NCBI RefSeq assembly: GCF_014490785.1
Contig: NZ_CP051488.1
Span: 1,550,001 to 1,614,000 of the forward strand
Direction: 5' to 3'
Source of the DNA: Kosakonia sp. SMBL-WEM22
GTDB taxonomy: Bacteria > Pseudomonadota > Gammaproteobacteria > Enterobacterales > Enterobacteriaceae
Length of the DNA: 64,000 nucleotides
Of the stretch, positions 8,647-17,335 are shown piece after piece (position 1 is the first letter of the stretch; every line of letters begins with the position of its first letter). Made by a program: the position numbers and the translations under genes. The notes under the pieces were generated by a model. The model made no database searches. It was not told the DNA's origin and was given only the letters and a program-made list of their open reading frames with translations.

Positions 8647-8667
8647 CGTCACTGCGCTGCAGTGACG
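8647..8667 (-). terminator. Hairpin downstream of the site-2 protease gene
   Basis: CGTCACTGC and GCAGTGACG form a perfect 9-bp stem with a 3-nt loop, 10 bp beyond the protease stop. The minus-strand tail (TCATTTTC) is only modestly T-rich, so it is a probable but weak intrinsic terminator ahead of the gal promoter. Confidence 0.6.
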
Positions 8668-8676
8668 CAGAGGAGG

Positions 8677-9372
8677 TCAGCGAAAGCTGGCCAGCGCCCC
8701 GTGGAGGTTATAGGTCATCAGGGAGAGCCAGGCAATCAGCCCAAAGTACAAAAGGGTATATTCCAGACGTTTGCCAGGGGTGAGTGCGGTTAAATTGGGT
8801 GTTTCTTTGCGCCGCGCCCAGATTTGCGAAGCCGCCAGCAGGCAGACAATCAGCAGCAGCGGGCTAGGATGGAGATAAAAGAAACCAAGTAGTAGCGGGA
8901 TACCGAGGTACCAAATCTTGCGTGAAATGGCGACGGTAATGCGCCCGCCATCAAGGGGCGGAATCGGGATCAGGTTAAAAAGATTGAGGAAAAAACCGGC
9001 GTAAGCCACCGCCATCAGCATCGAACTGTCGAGGTACTCCGCCAGATAGTAGCAGCCGAGCGCGGCGAGCGAGCCGAGCAGAGGACCGGCAATCCCGACC
9101 CATGCTTCCGTCTCGGCATCGGGAAACGCCTCTTTCAGCGCCACCCAGGCACCGACGAAAGGGATAAACATCGGCAGACCCACCGGCAAGTTACGCTGGC
9201 GCGCCGCAAGATAGTGGCCCAGCTCATGACAAAAGAGCAGCGCAACCAACCCGGTGGCGTAGGGCCAGCCGAAGGCCAGCGCATAGGTCGCCACCGACAG
9301 CAACATCGTCCCCCCGGAAAGCAGCAGCTTGCCGAGGGTCGCACCTTTAAACAGCAGAAACAGCAGCTTCAT
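8677..9372 (-). CDS. Site-2 protease family (M50) membrane metalloprotease
   Basis: 231 aa polytopic membrane protein. The zinc motif HELGH is at residues 49-53 and the second active-site motif NLIPIPPLDGG at about 133-143, in the spacing of a minimal site-2 protease. Several hydrophobic helices surround them. There is no PDZ domain, unlike RseP. The gene starts 2 bp after the upstream DUF2167 gene ends, so the two are co-transcribed. E. coli has no gene here between galE and modF. The substrate is unknown; the neighbouring membrane protein is an obvious candidate (inference). Confidence 0.82.
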   Translation of the reverse strand: MKLLFLLFKGATLGKLLLSGGTMLLSVATYALAFGWPYATGLVALLFCHELGHYLAARQRNLPVGLPMFIPFVGAWVALKEAFPDAETEAWVGIAGPLLGSLAALGCYYLAEYLDSSMLMAVAYAGFFLNLFNLIPIPPLDGGRITVAISRKIWYLGIPLLLGFFYLHPSPLLLIVCLLAASQIWARRKETPNLTALTPGKRLEYTLLYFGLIAWLSLMTYNLHGALASFR

Positions 9373-9374
9373 GC

Positions 9375-10304
9375 TTATTCGACGATCTTAGATTTGTCGT
9401 TCTTTTTGCGGAACAGCAGCTTCTTGATGCCAACGCCCGCGCCGGCCAGGGCAATCAGCGCCAGTTTCCAGAACTTCAGTAGCGTCACGCCGATAATCGC
9501 CAGCAGACCGAGTTTCTTCGCCGCCAGGCCGCCGATCAGCGCCGCCAGACCATACTCGGCGATCTTGTCGGTTGAGGCGTTAAAGTCGCTGTACTTTTTG
9601 CCGTCGTTAAAGGTCACAGCGTTAAGCAGGGTTTTCGCCAGCGGCTTCTCTTGCTCCACAGTACCGCGATCGGTCACCAGGTTCAGCGAGAGATAGCCTT
9701 CACGACCGAGCAGGTAGGTGTTGTAGTTCACGCCTTGCTCCTTCAGCGGGACGTTACTGCCGATGTCGCGAATTGCAGCTGACCAGATGAGGCGATGCGT
9801 TGCCGCGTCATAGCTCGGCTTCTCAACCCAGCCGACCACTTCGATGGGCGGAATGCCTTTCTCGCTGCGCATCTTGTTGCCCTCTTTGGTTCCCTCCTGC
9901 AGATTGCTCAGCAGTTCGGCCGCGTCCCAGTCTTTGGCATCGTCATCTTTGATATAACCGGCATTGTCATATTCGATAGAGACGAATCCAGAAATCGCAT
10001 CGTTGAATACCAGCCCGTAAAAGGCGCTTTCATCAACCTGGTTGCCCAGTTCGCGCATAAATGCCGCTGCCTGCGCCGGGGGAATATAGGTAAAACCGGC
10101 CGGGAGGTTGAGTACTGCCTGGTTACCCAGACTGACTTTATGTGGGCCAGGCACGCTCACGCGCTGCATGTTCTCTACGGCCTGGTTAATTTTTGCTTCG
10201 TTAGGGTCCGGTGCTGCCTCTTCGGCAAAACTTAGCGTACTGAAACCAAAGCAGAGCGCCGCGACCAGCGTCAGGGCGCGGGGGAGGGAGAGATATTGAG
10301 TCAT
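9375..10304 (-). CDS. DUF2167 family membrane-anchored protein
   Basis: 309 aa from ATG 10304, chosen because a signal peptide follows directly (MTQYLSLPRALTLVAALCFG..., cleavage near ...LSFA/E at 27-28). The long middle part is soluble and presumably periplasmic, with NLPAGFTYIPP and FNDAISGFVSIEYDNAGY as recognised features of DUF2167. Two hydrophobic segments near residues 255-297 and a Lys-rich tail (KKLLFRKKNDK) anchor it in the inner membrane. Function is unknown. It is the first gene of a two-gene operon with a site-2 protease. Confidence 0.78.
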   Translation of the reverse strand: MTQYLSLPRALTLVAALCFGFSTLSFAEEAAPDPNEAKINQAVENMQRVSVPGPHKVSLGNQAVLNLPAGFTYIPPAQAAAFMRELGNQVDESAFYGLVFNDAISGFVSIEYDNAGYIKDDDAKDWDAAELLSNLQEGTKEGNKMRSEKGIPPIEVVGWVEKPSYDAATHRLIWSAAIRDIGSNVPLKEQGVNYNTYLLGREGYLSLNLVTDRGTVEQEKPLAKTLLNAVTFNDGKKYSDFNASTDKIAEYGLAALIGGLAAKKLGLLAIIGVTLLKFWKLALIALAGAGVGIKKLLFRKKNDKSKIVE

Positions 10305-10482
10305 AAAGGTCCCGTTTATATTGACCCGTCGTCCGTCGGCGGGCTTTTTTCTTGCCATAACAAAAACTGGCCGCAGGTAACCGGGAGGTCATCAGCAAGC
10401 CAGTAAGCGAACATTATTTTTTTACGCTTAAACGCGCGCACACTATTACAGCACAGAGCCAGGAGGCGAAGCAGCCCCCCAA

Positions 10483-11952
10483 TTATTGTGGTGTCAAGAG
10501 ATAGCGGTAGCTCTCGCCATCGGCAATAAACGCCAGCCGGTGGGTGATACAGGAGGGGGCGTCGGCGGCGTGATGGGAGACAAACAGCAGCTGGGTTTCC
10601 CCTTCGCCAATCAGCACATCAATAAAGCGGCGTACCAGCTGGCGATTGAGCGGATCCAGCCCCTGCAACGGCTCGTCAAGGATCAGCAGCGTCGGGTGTT
10701 TAACCAGCGCGCGAACGATCAGCGCCAGCCGCTGCTGCCCCCAGGAGAGGCTGTGAAACGGTGCGTCGGCGGTACGGTCATCAAAGCCGAGAATATCGAG
10801 CCACTGCTGCGCCAGCTTGTGCTGCTTATCGGAGACCGCCTGGTAGATGCCAATCGAGTCAAAATAACCGGAGAGGATCACATTGCGCACCGTGGTGCTA
10901 ACGCGGTAATCGAGATGCAGGCTGCTGCTGACATAGCCAATATGTTTTTTGATGTCCCAGATGGTCTCGCCGCTGCCGCGACGGCGGCCAAACAGGGTTA
11001 AATCGTTGCTGTAGCCCTGCGGATGATCGCCGGTAATCAGGCTCAGCAGCGTCGATTTCCCGGCGCCGTTCGGGCCGGTGATCTGCCAGTGCTCGCCCGG
11101 ATTCACTTGCCAGCAGAGGTGATTGATGATTGGGCGGTCATCATAGGAGACCACGCCGTCGTTAAGCACAATCAGTGCTGCGCTGGGATCGAGCGTCGCG
11201 CGGGCGGGCGCAGCATCTGGCTCCGGCAGCGCCATGCCGCTCAGTTGTTCGCTATGCGCCAGTTGGGCAATCAGCGCCTGCTGAAGCAAAGCCTCTTTCT
11301 CGCCGGTCTCCGTGAGCGCGCAATCGGCCAGTACGCCCGCATGCTGCACAAATTCCGGGATCTCATCGAAACGGTTAAGCACCAGCACCAGCGTATAGCC
11401 ATCGGCATTCAGGCGTGCCAGCAGCTGGGCGAGCTGCTGGCGGGAGTCCACATCCAGCCCGTCAAACGGTTCATCAAGAATAAGCAGCTCCGGCTGCGCC
11501 ATCAGCGCCTGGCAGAGCAGGGTTTTGCGGGTTTCGCCGGTCGAGAGGTATTTAAAGCGCCGCTCAAGCAGATGGGTTATGCCAAACTGCGCCGCCAGTT
11601 CGGCACAGCGCGACGGGTCTTTGATCTCATCCTGGATGATATCGGCGGCAGTGCGCCCGGTATCCTCTTCGCCTGGCGAGAGCATATCGGTGTTATTGCG
11701 CTGCCACTCTTCGCTGACCAACTTTTGCAGCTGCTCGAAAGAGAGGCGAGTAAGGCGGCTAAAGTGGCACTGCCGCTCGCCGTTAAGCAGCGTTAGCTCA
11801 CCTGCCAGCGCGCGGGCCAGCGCCGATTTGCCGCTGCCGTTGGCACCGACAAAGGCCCAGCTCTCTCCGGCCTGCAGGCGGAGATCTTCAAGATGCAGCG
11901 TGCGGGTGTCGCTAAGACGAAACGTACCTTGCGAAATTTGCAATGATGACAT
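10483..11952 (-). CDS. modF: ModF, duplicated ABC ATPase linked to molybdate
   Basis: 489 aa from ATG 11952 (MSSLQISQGTFRLSD). Tandem ATP-binding domains show Walker A motifs GANGSGKS at 36-43 and GPNGAGKS in the second half, signature sequences LSTGETRK and LSWGQQR, and Walker B LLILDEP in each. There is no membrane segment. In E. coli modEF form one operon and ModF is a photorepair-like protein whose role remains unclear. It lies downstream of modE in the same direction with a 67-bp gap. Confidence 0.93.
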   Translation of the reverse strand: MSSLQISQGTFRLSDTRTLHLEDLRLQAGESWAFVGANGSGKSALARALAGELTLLNGERQCHFSRLTRLSFEQLQKLVSEEWQRNNTDMLSPGEEDTGRTAADIIQDEIKDPSRCAELAAQFGITHLLERRFKYLSTGETRKTLLCQALMAQPELLILDEPFDGLDVDSRQQLAQLLARLNADGYTLVLVLNRFDEIPEFVQHAGVLADCALTETGEKEALLQQALIAQLAHSEQLSGMALPEPDAAPARATLDPSAALIVLNDGVVSYDDRPIINHLCWQVNPGEHWQITGPNGAGKSTLLSLITGDHPQGYSNDLTLFGRRRGSGETIWDIKKHIGYVSSSLHLDYRVSTTVRNVILSGYFDSIGIYQAVSDKQHKLAQQWLDILGFDDRTADAPFHSLSWGQQRLALIVRALVKHPTLLILDEPLQGLDPLNRQLVRRFIDVLIGEGETQLLFVSHHAADAPSCITHRLAFIADGESYRYLLTPQ

Positions 11953-12019
11953 GATGTATCCCAGGTTTTGCAGCACAGAACCTCAGGGATACGTGCAATG
12001 GTCTGGCTTGTCAATGCCC

Positions 12020-12808
12020 TCAGCACAACGTGGCGAGAATCACCCGATCAGCATTAAAATATGCCGTCACCTGCTGCTGTTCCTGCATATCCTCTACTTG
12101 TGGGTTCGGCACCGTGGCGCAGAGCGTCTGCCCATCCGGCAGGGCGATCAGCACTTCGCTCTGCGCTTCGCCGTGCGCAATATGGAGAATCGCGCCGGTT
12201 ATCTGGTTATCCGCCTGGGCCGCGAGCTGCGCATCGCAGGTCAGGTTGATCCACGGCGCTTTCAGCAGCACCAATACCTCTTTGCCTGCTTCCAGCCCTA
12301 AGCGTTCAGCGCTTTGCGCCGTGACCGCCGCATTAAGGCGGGTCTGCCCATCCGCCAGCAACACCTCGACATGCTGCTGCACCTGCTGGTGGTCGCGGGC
12401 GGTGACGGTACCAAACCACTGATTGCGGGCGCTGGTTTGCAGTGAGAAGCGTGAGATAGCCGCCAGCAGGCTGTCGAGCGGCAGAGCATCGTCATCGCTC
12501 AGCACATCAAAGGCTTTTTGTTGGATCTGCCCCAGCAGGTCGTAGAGCTGAATAAGACGTAGCCCATAGCGCGTGACGACTGCGCCACCACCACCTCTGC
12601 CACCGGTGGCACGCTCAACCAGCGTCTGATCACTGAGCTGGTTCATCTCATTGATGGCGTCCCACGCGCTTTTGTAGCTGATCCCGGCGTTCTTCGCGCC
12701 CTGGCTGATGGAGCCGGTTTGCTCAATCTGCTTAAGCAAGGCGATGCGGCGCGGGTCGGCGAAGAGGCGCTGCTGGAGTTTAAGAGTAAGGAGAATTTCA
12801 GCCTGCAT
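12020..12808 (-). CDS. modE: Molybdate-responsive transcriptional regulator ModE
   Basis: 262 aa, as in E. coli, from ATG 12808. The N-terminal winged helix-turn-helix (GSISQGAKNAGISYKSAWDA) is followed by tandem Mop domains with SARNQWFGTV and a second repeat, which bind molybdate at the dimer interface. Molybdate-bound ModE represses modABC and activates moaA in E. coli. Matching 24-bp boxes lie upstream of modA (13241) and moaA (34184) in this window. It diverges from acrZ. Confidence 0.96.
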   Translation of the reverse strand: MQAEILLTLKLQQRLFADPRRIALLKQIEQTGSISQGAKNAGISYKSAWDAINEMNQLSDQTLVERATGGRGGGGAVVTRYGLRLIQLYDLLGQIQQKAFDVLSDDDALPLDSLLAAISRFSLQTSARNQWFGTVTARDHQQVQQHVEVLLADGQTRLNAAVTAQSAERLGLEAGKEVLVLLKAPWINLTCDAQLAAQADNQITGAILHIAHGEAQSEVLIALPDGQTLCATVPNPQVEDMQEQQQVTAYFNADRVILATLC

Positions 12809-12944
12809 AACGCACTTCCCTCGCAAAAGGGCTATTGTGAAGGAAAAGGGCCGACGCGCCTAGTGCCAGGCAATCGCACAAAAGGCGAGTGTTTTACACT
12901 ATGTTCAGGCTAGAATGCCGCATTCTCACTTTCTGGAGACGACC

Positions 12945-13106
12945 ATGTTAGAGCTGTTGAAAAGCCTGGTTTTTGCCGTGATTATGGTGCCGGTGGTTAT
13001 GGCGATCATCCTCGGCCTGATTTATGGCCTGGGTGAAGTGTTCAACGTCTTTTCCGCCGTTGGACACCGCGAAAAGCGCCGCAATACCCCCACCCAATCG
13101 CGCTAA
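12945..13106 (+). CDS. acrZ: AcrZ, small accessory protein of the AcrB efflux pump
   Basis: 53 aa. ATG 12945 is chosen because CTGGAG lies 8 nt upstream and MLELLKSLVFAVIMVPVV is the conserved AcrZ start; an in-frame ATG at 12915 lies upstream of this ribosome site. It is a single bent transmembrane helix (about residues 8-30) followed by a short polar tail that differs from E. coli. AcrZ binds AcrB and alters export of some drugs. A TAGAAT sequence (12911-12916) could be the -10. It lies between modE and modA, as in E. coli. Confidence 0.94.
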   Translation: MLELLKSLVFAVIMVPVVMAIILGLIYGLGEVFNVFSAVGHREKRRNTPTQSR

Positions 13107-13115
13107 TCCCTTCCC

Positions 13116-13138
13116 AAACGCCCACGTTGTGGGCGTTT
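13116..13138 (+). terminator. Hairpin terminator after acrZ
   Basis: AAACGCCCAC-GTT-GTGGGCGTTT is a perfect 10-bp stem 9 bp after the acrZ stop. The T-tract is short (TTTCGCTC). Confidence 0.7.
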
Positions 13139-13240
13139 CGCTCTCTGCCATTCAAGATCTTTTCCCTTTCTGCCGATATAGTTAAGTAGGTTTTAATTAT
13201 TGATGGGTATTTCCGGCGCGCGGGCATTCTCTGATACTAT

Positions 13241-13264
13241 CGTTATGTTTTTTTTTATATAGCG
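13241..13264 (+). promoter_or_regulatory. ModE operator of modABC
   Basis: CGTTATGT-N8-ATATAGCG, where N8 is all T, is a 24-bp inverted repeat of ModE type, 19 bp before the modA start. A -10-like TACTAT (13235-13240) abuts it, so bound ModE-molybdate would block the promoter. The moaA leader carries the same architecture. Confidence 0.85.
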
Positions 13265-13282
13265 AAAATGAGAGGAGTAAAA

Positions 13283-14059
13283 ATGGCACGCACAGGATTA
13301 CGTCTGCTGGTTGGCGCAACATTGACGCTCGCTGTCGCCGGGCAGGCGGTGGCGCAAGAGAGTAAAATCACCGTTTTTGCCGCCGCCTCGCTGACCAACG
13401 CGATGCATGATATCGCCGCCGCGTACACCAAAGAGAAGCAGGTTGAGGTGGTCTCCTCCTTCGCCTCATCTTCTACGCTGGCGCGCCAGATTGAAGCGGG
13501 CGCGCCGGCAGATCTCTTTATCTCTGCCGATCAGAAGTGGATGGATTACGCCGTCGAGAAAAACGCGGTAGATAGCGCCAGTCGTGAAACCCTGCTCGGT
13601 AACAGCCTGGTGGTCGTTGCGCCGAAAAGCAGCGCGCAGGGCGAGATCAAGATTGATGCGAAAACCGACTGGAACAGCCTGCTGAAAGGCGGCCGTCTGG
13701 CGGTGGGCGATCCGGATCATGTTCCGGCCGGGATCTACGCCAAAGAGGCGTTGCAAAAACTGGGCGCCTGGGAAACCCTCTCGCCGAAACTGGCGCCTGC
13801 GGAGGATGTTCGCGGCGCGCTGGCGCTGGTGGAGCGCAGCGAAGCGCCGTTAGGCATTGTCTACGGCTCTGACGCGGTAGCCAGCAAAGGGGTAAAAGTG
13901 GTGGGCACCTTCCCGGAAGCGTCGCATAAAAAAGTGGAATACCCGCTGGCGATTGTTGATGGCCATAAAAACGCAACGGTGAGCGCGTTTTATGACTATC
14001 TGAAAGGCCCGCAGGCTTCTGAAATCTTTAAACGTTACGGATTTACAACGCACGAATGA
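13283..14059 (+). CDS. modA: Molybdate ABC transporter substrate-binding protein
   Basis: 258 aa from ATG 13283, preceded by AGAGGAG; the ATG at 13268 lies ahead of that ribosome site. A signal peptide ends near GQAVA/Q (24-25). ITVFAAASLTNAMHDIA at the start of the mature protein is the ModA signature of periplasmic molybdate-binding proteins. It delivers molybdate or tungstate to ModBC. The first gene of modABC, it overlaps modB by 4 bp. Confidence 0.97.
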   Translation: MARTGLRLLVGATLTLAVAGQAVAQESKITVFAAASLTNAMHDIAAAYTKEKQVEVVSSFASSSTLARQIEAGAPADLFISADQKWMDYAVEKNAVDSASRETLLGNSLVVVAPKSSAQGEIKIDAKTDWNSLLKGGRLAVGDPDHVPAGIYAKEALQKLGAWETLSPKLAPAEDVRGALALVERSEAPLGIVYGSDAVASKGVKVVGTFPEASHKKVEYPLAIVDGHKNATVSAFYDYLKGPQASEIFKRYGFTTHE

Positions 14060-14745
14060 TATTGACCGATCCTGAATGGCAGGCTGTTCTGCTGAGCCTT
14101 AAAGTCTCTTCCCTGGCGGTATTACTCAGTTTGCCCTTTGGGATCTTCTTTGCCTGGCTGCTGGTGCGCCGCACGTTTCCGGGCAAAGCCTTGCTCGACA
14201 GCGTGCTCCATCTGCCGCTGGTGCTGCCGCCGGTAGTAGTCGGTTACCTGCTGCTGATCGCCATGGGTCGCCGTGGGATTGTCGGTCAGTGGCTCTATGA
14301 CTGGTTTGGCATCACTTTCGCCTTCAGCTGGCGCGGCGCGGTTTTAGCCGCTGCAGTGATGTCCTTCCCGCTGATGGTGCGCGCCATTCGCCTCGCGCTG
14401 GAGAGTGTCGATACCAGGCTCGAACAGGCTGCCCGTACCCTGGGGGCCGGGCGCTGGCGCGTCTTTTTTACCATCACCTTACCGCTCACCCTGCCGGGGA
14501 TTATTGTCGGCACGGTGCTGGCCTTTGCCCGCTCTCTCGGCGAGTTTGGCGCGACCATTACCTTTGTTTCCAATATTCCGGGTGAAACCCGCACCATTCC
14601 CTCTGCCATGTACACCTTAATTCAGATGCCGGGGGGCGAAAGCGCCGCCGCACGGCTGTGCATTATTTCGATTATTCTGGCGCTGATCTCACTGCTGATT
14701 TCAGAGTGGCTGGCGCGCGTGAGCCGTGAACGGACCGGGAGATAA
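14056..14745 (+). CDS. modB: Molybdate ABC transporter permease
   Basis: 229 aa with about five transmembrane helices. The binding-protein-dependent permease (EAA) loop is seen as EQAARTLGAGRWRVFFTITLP, which contacts ModC. The start overlaps the modA stop in an ATGA arrangement. Length and sequence match E. coli ModB. Confidence 0.97.
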   Translation: MILTDPEWQAVLLSLKVSSLAVLLSLPFGIFFAWLLVRRTFPGKALLDSVLHLPLVLPPVVVGYLLLIAMGRRGIVGQWLYDWFGITFAFSWRGAVLAAAVMSFPLMVRAIRLALESVDTRLEQAARTLGAGRWRVFFTITLPLTLPGIIVGTVLAFARSLGEFGATITFVSNIPGETRTIPSAMYTLIQMPGGESAAARLCIISIILALISLLISEWLARVSRERTGR

Positions 14746-14748
14746 CCG

Positions 14749-15807
14749 ATGCTGGAGCTTAATTTCACCCAGACGCTGGGCACTCACCGGTTACGTATCG
14801 CCGAAACGCTGCCCGCCAGTGGCATCACCGCGATTTTCGGCGTCTCGGGCGCGGGAAAAACCTCACTGATTAACGCCATCGGCGGCCTGACAAAGCCAGA
14901 AGAGGGGCGCATCGTGCTTAACGATCGCGTGCTCTTCGATACCGAACGCAAGGTGTGCCTGCCGCCCGAAAAGCGCCGCGTCGGCTATGTCTTTCAGGAT
15001 GCGCGCCTCTTTCCGCACTACAGCGTGCGTGGCAATCTGCGCTACGGTATGGCGAAATCGATGGCCGGGCAGTTTGACAAGCTGGTGACGCTGCTCGGCA
15101 TCGAGCCGCTGCTCGACCGGCTGCCCGGTGGTCTCTCCGGCGGTGAGAAGCAGCGTGTGGCAATCGGTCGCGCATTACTGACCGCGCCGGAGCTGATGCT
15201 GCTGGATGAGCCGCTGGCCTCGCTGGATATTCCGCGCAAGCGGGAACTGCTCCCCTACCTGCAACGGCTGGCGCAGGAGATCAATATCCCGATGCTCTAT
15301 GTCAGCCACTCGCTGGATGAGATCCTGCATCTGGCAGATAAAGTGATGGTGCTGGAAGCGGGCGAAGTGAAAGCTTTTGGCAGCCTCGAAGATGTGTGGG
15401 GCAGCAGCGTAATGAACCCGTGGCTGCCGCCAGAGCAGCAGAGCAGTGTGCTGAGAGTGCTGGTGCTGGAACACCATCCGCACTATGCAATGACCGCGCT
15501 GGCGCTGGGCGATCAGCATATCTGGGTCAATAAGATCGACCGGCCGCTGAAAAGCGCGCTGCGCATCCGCATCCAGGCCACCGATGTGTCGCTGGTGCTG
15601 CAGCCGCCGATGAACACCAGTATCCGCAATATACTGCGTGCCAAAATCGTGCAGTGTTTCGATGTCGACGGGCAGGTGGAAGTGCAGCTCGACGTCGGCG
15701 GAAGAACGCTCTGGGCACGTATCAGCCCCTGGGCACGGGATGAACTCAGTATCAAACCCGGCCAGTGGCTCTACGCCCAAATCAAAAGCGTGTCGATCAC
15801 CGCCTGA
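14749..15807 (+). CDS. modC: Molybdate ABC transporter ATP-binding protein
   Basis: 352 aa. The N-terminal ATPase has Walker A GVSGAGKTSL, signature LSGGEKQRV, Walker B LMLLDEPLAS and the switch His in LYVSHSLDE. The C-terminal part is a Mop-type molybdate-binding regulatory domain (MNTSIRNILRAKI...). It powers ModB. The last 25 bp including the stop are duplicated 554 bp downstream at 16338-16362. Confidence 0.97.
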   Translation: MLELNFTQTLGTHRLRIAETLPASGITAIFGVSGAGKTSLINAIGGLTKPEEGRIVLNDRVLFDTERKVCLPPEKRRVGYVFQDARLFPHYSVRGNLRYGMAKSMAGQFDKLVTLLGIEPLLDRLPGGLSGGEKQRVAIGRALLTAPELMLLDEPLASLDIPRKRELLPYLQRLAQEINIPMLYVSHSLDEILHLADKVMVLEAGEVKAFGSLEDVWGSSVMNPWLPPEQQSSVLRVLVLEHHPHYAMTALALGDQHIWVNKIDRPLKSALRIRIQATDVSLVLQPPMNTSIRNILRAKIVQCFDVDGQVEVQLDVGGRTLWARISPWARDELSIKPGQWLYAQIKSVSITA

Positions 15808-15808
15808 T
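15784..15808 (+). repeat. 25-bp direct repeat, copy 1 (3' end of modC)
   Basis: These 25 bp end modC and include its TGA stop. The sequence recurs at 16338-16362 with one mismatch (C to A at position 15). The two copies bound a 529-bp segment holding one small membrane-protein gene. Confidence 0.9.
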
Positions 15809-15815
15809 AGTCAGA

Positions 15816-15836
15816 AAACGGGCGTTGCGCCCGTTT
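15816..15836 (+). terminator. Terminator of modABC
   Basis: AAACGGGCG-TTG-CGCCCGTTT is a perfect 9-bp stem 8 bp after the modC stop, ending in TTT. Confidence 0.8.
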
Positions 15837-15974
15837 CATCTCCCCATTTTTTCATGACATAAGCTTCTGATTTCCACACAGGAAATGCCTTATGGCACAA
15901 TTGCCGCTCAAGCGTAGCGGGAAGAAGAGCAATTGCCAGACGTAAGATATGATCATTTCAAAGGAGAAGGGGCG

Positions 15975-16301
15975 ATGGCAGAGGATAGTGTTATTTTCAA
16001 TACCAACACATGGGTGGCCGAAGTTATATATTACCTCGTGTCATTGCTGGTGCTTTTCGTCCTGCTGATTGGAAAAGTATTTGTAGATACAAGAAATTCG
16101 CGGTTTCTCCATATCTTTTACACCCTGTTCGTTTTTGGCATCGTTGGCATCCAGTTTTGCCTTGCGATCCATGGCACCTCTTTTCTTAAAGGCTTTTTTC
16201 ACATCAATTACGATATTGATTACTCTGAACCCATCCGCTTCGGCGCTGTTGGGTTTGCACTGCTCTGCTATATTGCCGTGCCATCAGGTCGATATCGTTA
16301 A
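15975..16301 (+). CDS. Small three-helix membrane protein of unknown function
   Basis: 108 aa, not recognised. ATG 15975 is chosen for the strong AAGGAGAAGGGG just upstream; the frame opens earlier at 15933 without a ribosome site. Three hydrophobic segments are visible, near residues 16-37, 47-67 and 88-104, with polar and aromatic links (FHINYDIDYSEP). It is richer in A+T than its neighbours. It lies between modC and ybhA, where E. coli has no gene, and is flanked by a 25-bp duplication of the modC end, which suggests acquisition. Confidence 0.65.
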   Translation: MAEDSVIFNTNTWVAEVIYYLVSLLVLFVLLIGKVFVDTRNSRFLHIFYTLFVFGIVGIQFCLAIHGTSFLKGFFHINYDIDYSEPIRFGAVGFALLCYIAVPSGRYR

Positions 16302-16311
16302 GCCAGATAGC

Positions 16312-16332
16312 GGCGAGGTTTTGCGCCTCGCC
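16312..16332 (+). terminator. Hairpin after the small membrane-protein gene
   Basis: GGCGAGG and CCTCGCC form a 7-bp stem about 10 bp after the stop. The following sequence is AAATAAAAA rather than T-rich, so intrinsic termination is uncertain. Confidence 0.4.
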
Positions 16333-16337
16333 AAATA

Positions 16338-16362
16338 AAAAGCGTGTCGATAACCGCCTGAT
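16338..16362 (+). repeat. 25-bp direct repeat, copy 2 (duplicated modC 3' end)
   Basis: Matches 15784-15808 at 24 of 25 positions, including the codons for the last residues of ModC. Its last base is also the first base of the ybhA stop codon read on the opposite strand. Confidence 0.9.
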
Positions 16363-17180
16363 TAGAGCAGCTCTTGATAGATAAATTGGGCGATGCTATC
16401 GACGGTGTTATCACCAATCACCACATTAGCGTGGGCTTTCACCGCATCGTCGGCATTGCCCATTGCCACACCGGTGCCTGCAGCCTGTAGCATACTGATA
16501 TCGTTATAGTTGTCGCCGAAAGCCACCACATCCTGCATCGACAACCCCTGCGCGGCGACCCATTCGGCCAGCCGTTTGCCTTTGCTGTTACCGGCGCGGG
16601 CGATATCTACCTGATCGTGCCATGACCACTCGCACTCCAGCCCTAATGTCTGCTCAACATGGTGAGCAAAGTTCTTCAGTTTGCCGGTATCTTCATCAGT
16701 GAGAGCGAATTTCCAGATAGCTTCCACTTCGGCGGCCGCGGCGCGCAGGGAGTCAACTTGCTGAAAGACCGGGCGCTGCTCGGGCGGCAGTGCCTCGGCC
16801 CAGGCGGTGGTGCGCAGCACATGGCCGGTTGGCTTTTCATAGAGCATGGCGTTATCGACATACATCAAGCCATGTACCTGGTACTCCTCCAGCAGGGCGA
16901 TCAACTGTTGCGCCTGGTTAACCGGCAGCGGATCGGCGGCGAGCACCTTTTTTGCATGATAATCATACAAATAGGTGCCATTACAGCAAATTGCAGGTGT
17001 ATCCAGCGCCAGCGCCTGATAAAAAGGGTGGATAGCGACATGGTGCCGACCGGTCACGATAATGGGCAGATGCCCGGCGGCTTTTGCGCGTGCTAGCGCT
17101 TCAAGGGAAGAGGGCAGAAGCGTCTTCTTCGGGGTTAAAAGCGTACCGTCTAAATCGAGTGCTATTACGCGCGAGGTCAT
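16362..17180 (-). CDS. ybhA: HAD-family phosphatase YbhA
   Basis: 272 aa, a Cof-type (HAD IIB) phosphatase. Motif I is LDLDGTLLT (residues 8-16), with the nucleophile Asp9 and acid/base Asp11; motif II is IIVTGRH; motif IV is VVAFGDNYNDISML near the C-terminus. E. coli YbhA acts on pyridoxal phosphate and sugar phosphates such as fructose-1,6-bisphosphate. It is convergent with the inserted small membrane-protein gene and divergent from pgl. Confidence 0.93.
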   Translation of the reverse strand: MTSRVIALDLDGTLLTPKKTLLPSSLEALARAKAAGHLPIIVTGRHHVAIHPFYQALALDTPAICCNGTYLYDYHAKKVLAADPLPVNQAQQLIALLEEYQVHGLMYVDNAMLYEKPTGHVLRTTAWAEALPPEQRPVFQQVDSLRAAAAEVEAIWKFALTDEDTGKLKNFAHHVEQTLGLECEWSWHDQVDIARAGNSKGKRLAEWVAAQGLSMQDVVAFGDNYNDISMLQAAGTGVAMGNADDAVKAHANVVIGDNTVDSIAQFIYQELL

Positions 17181-17335
17181 ATCGTTTCCCGTAGTTGAAG
17201 GTGAAATTTCGTGTCCGGGGATGGTACACCCCGTTGCCGCATGCGCAAAATCTGAGGGCGAAATTCAGCATCACGCCGCAAAAACGGCTATCCTGGTTAC
17301 TTAACGCAGAGAAGAATTAGAGGAAAGGAGTGTTC

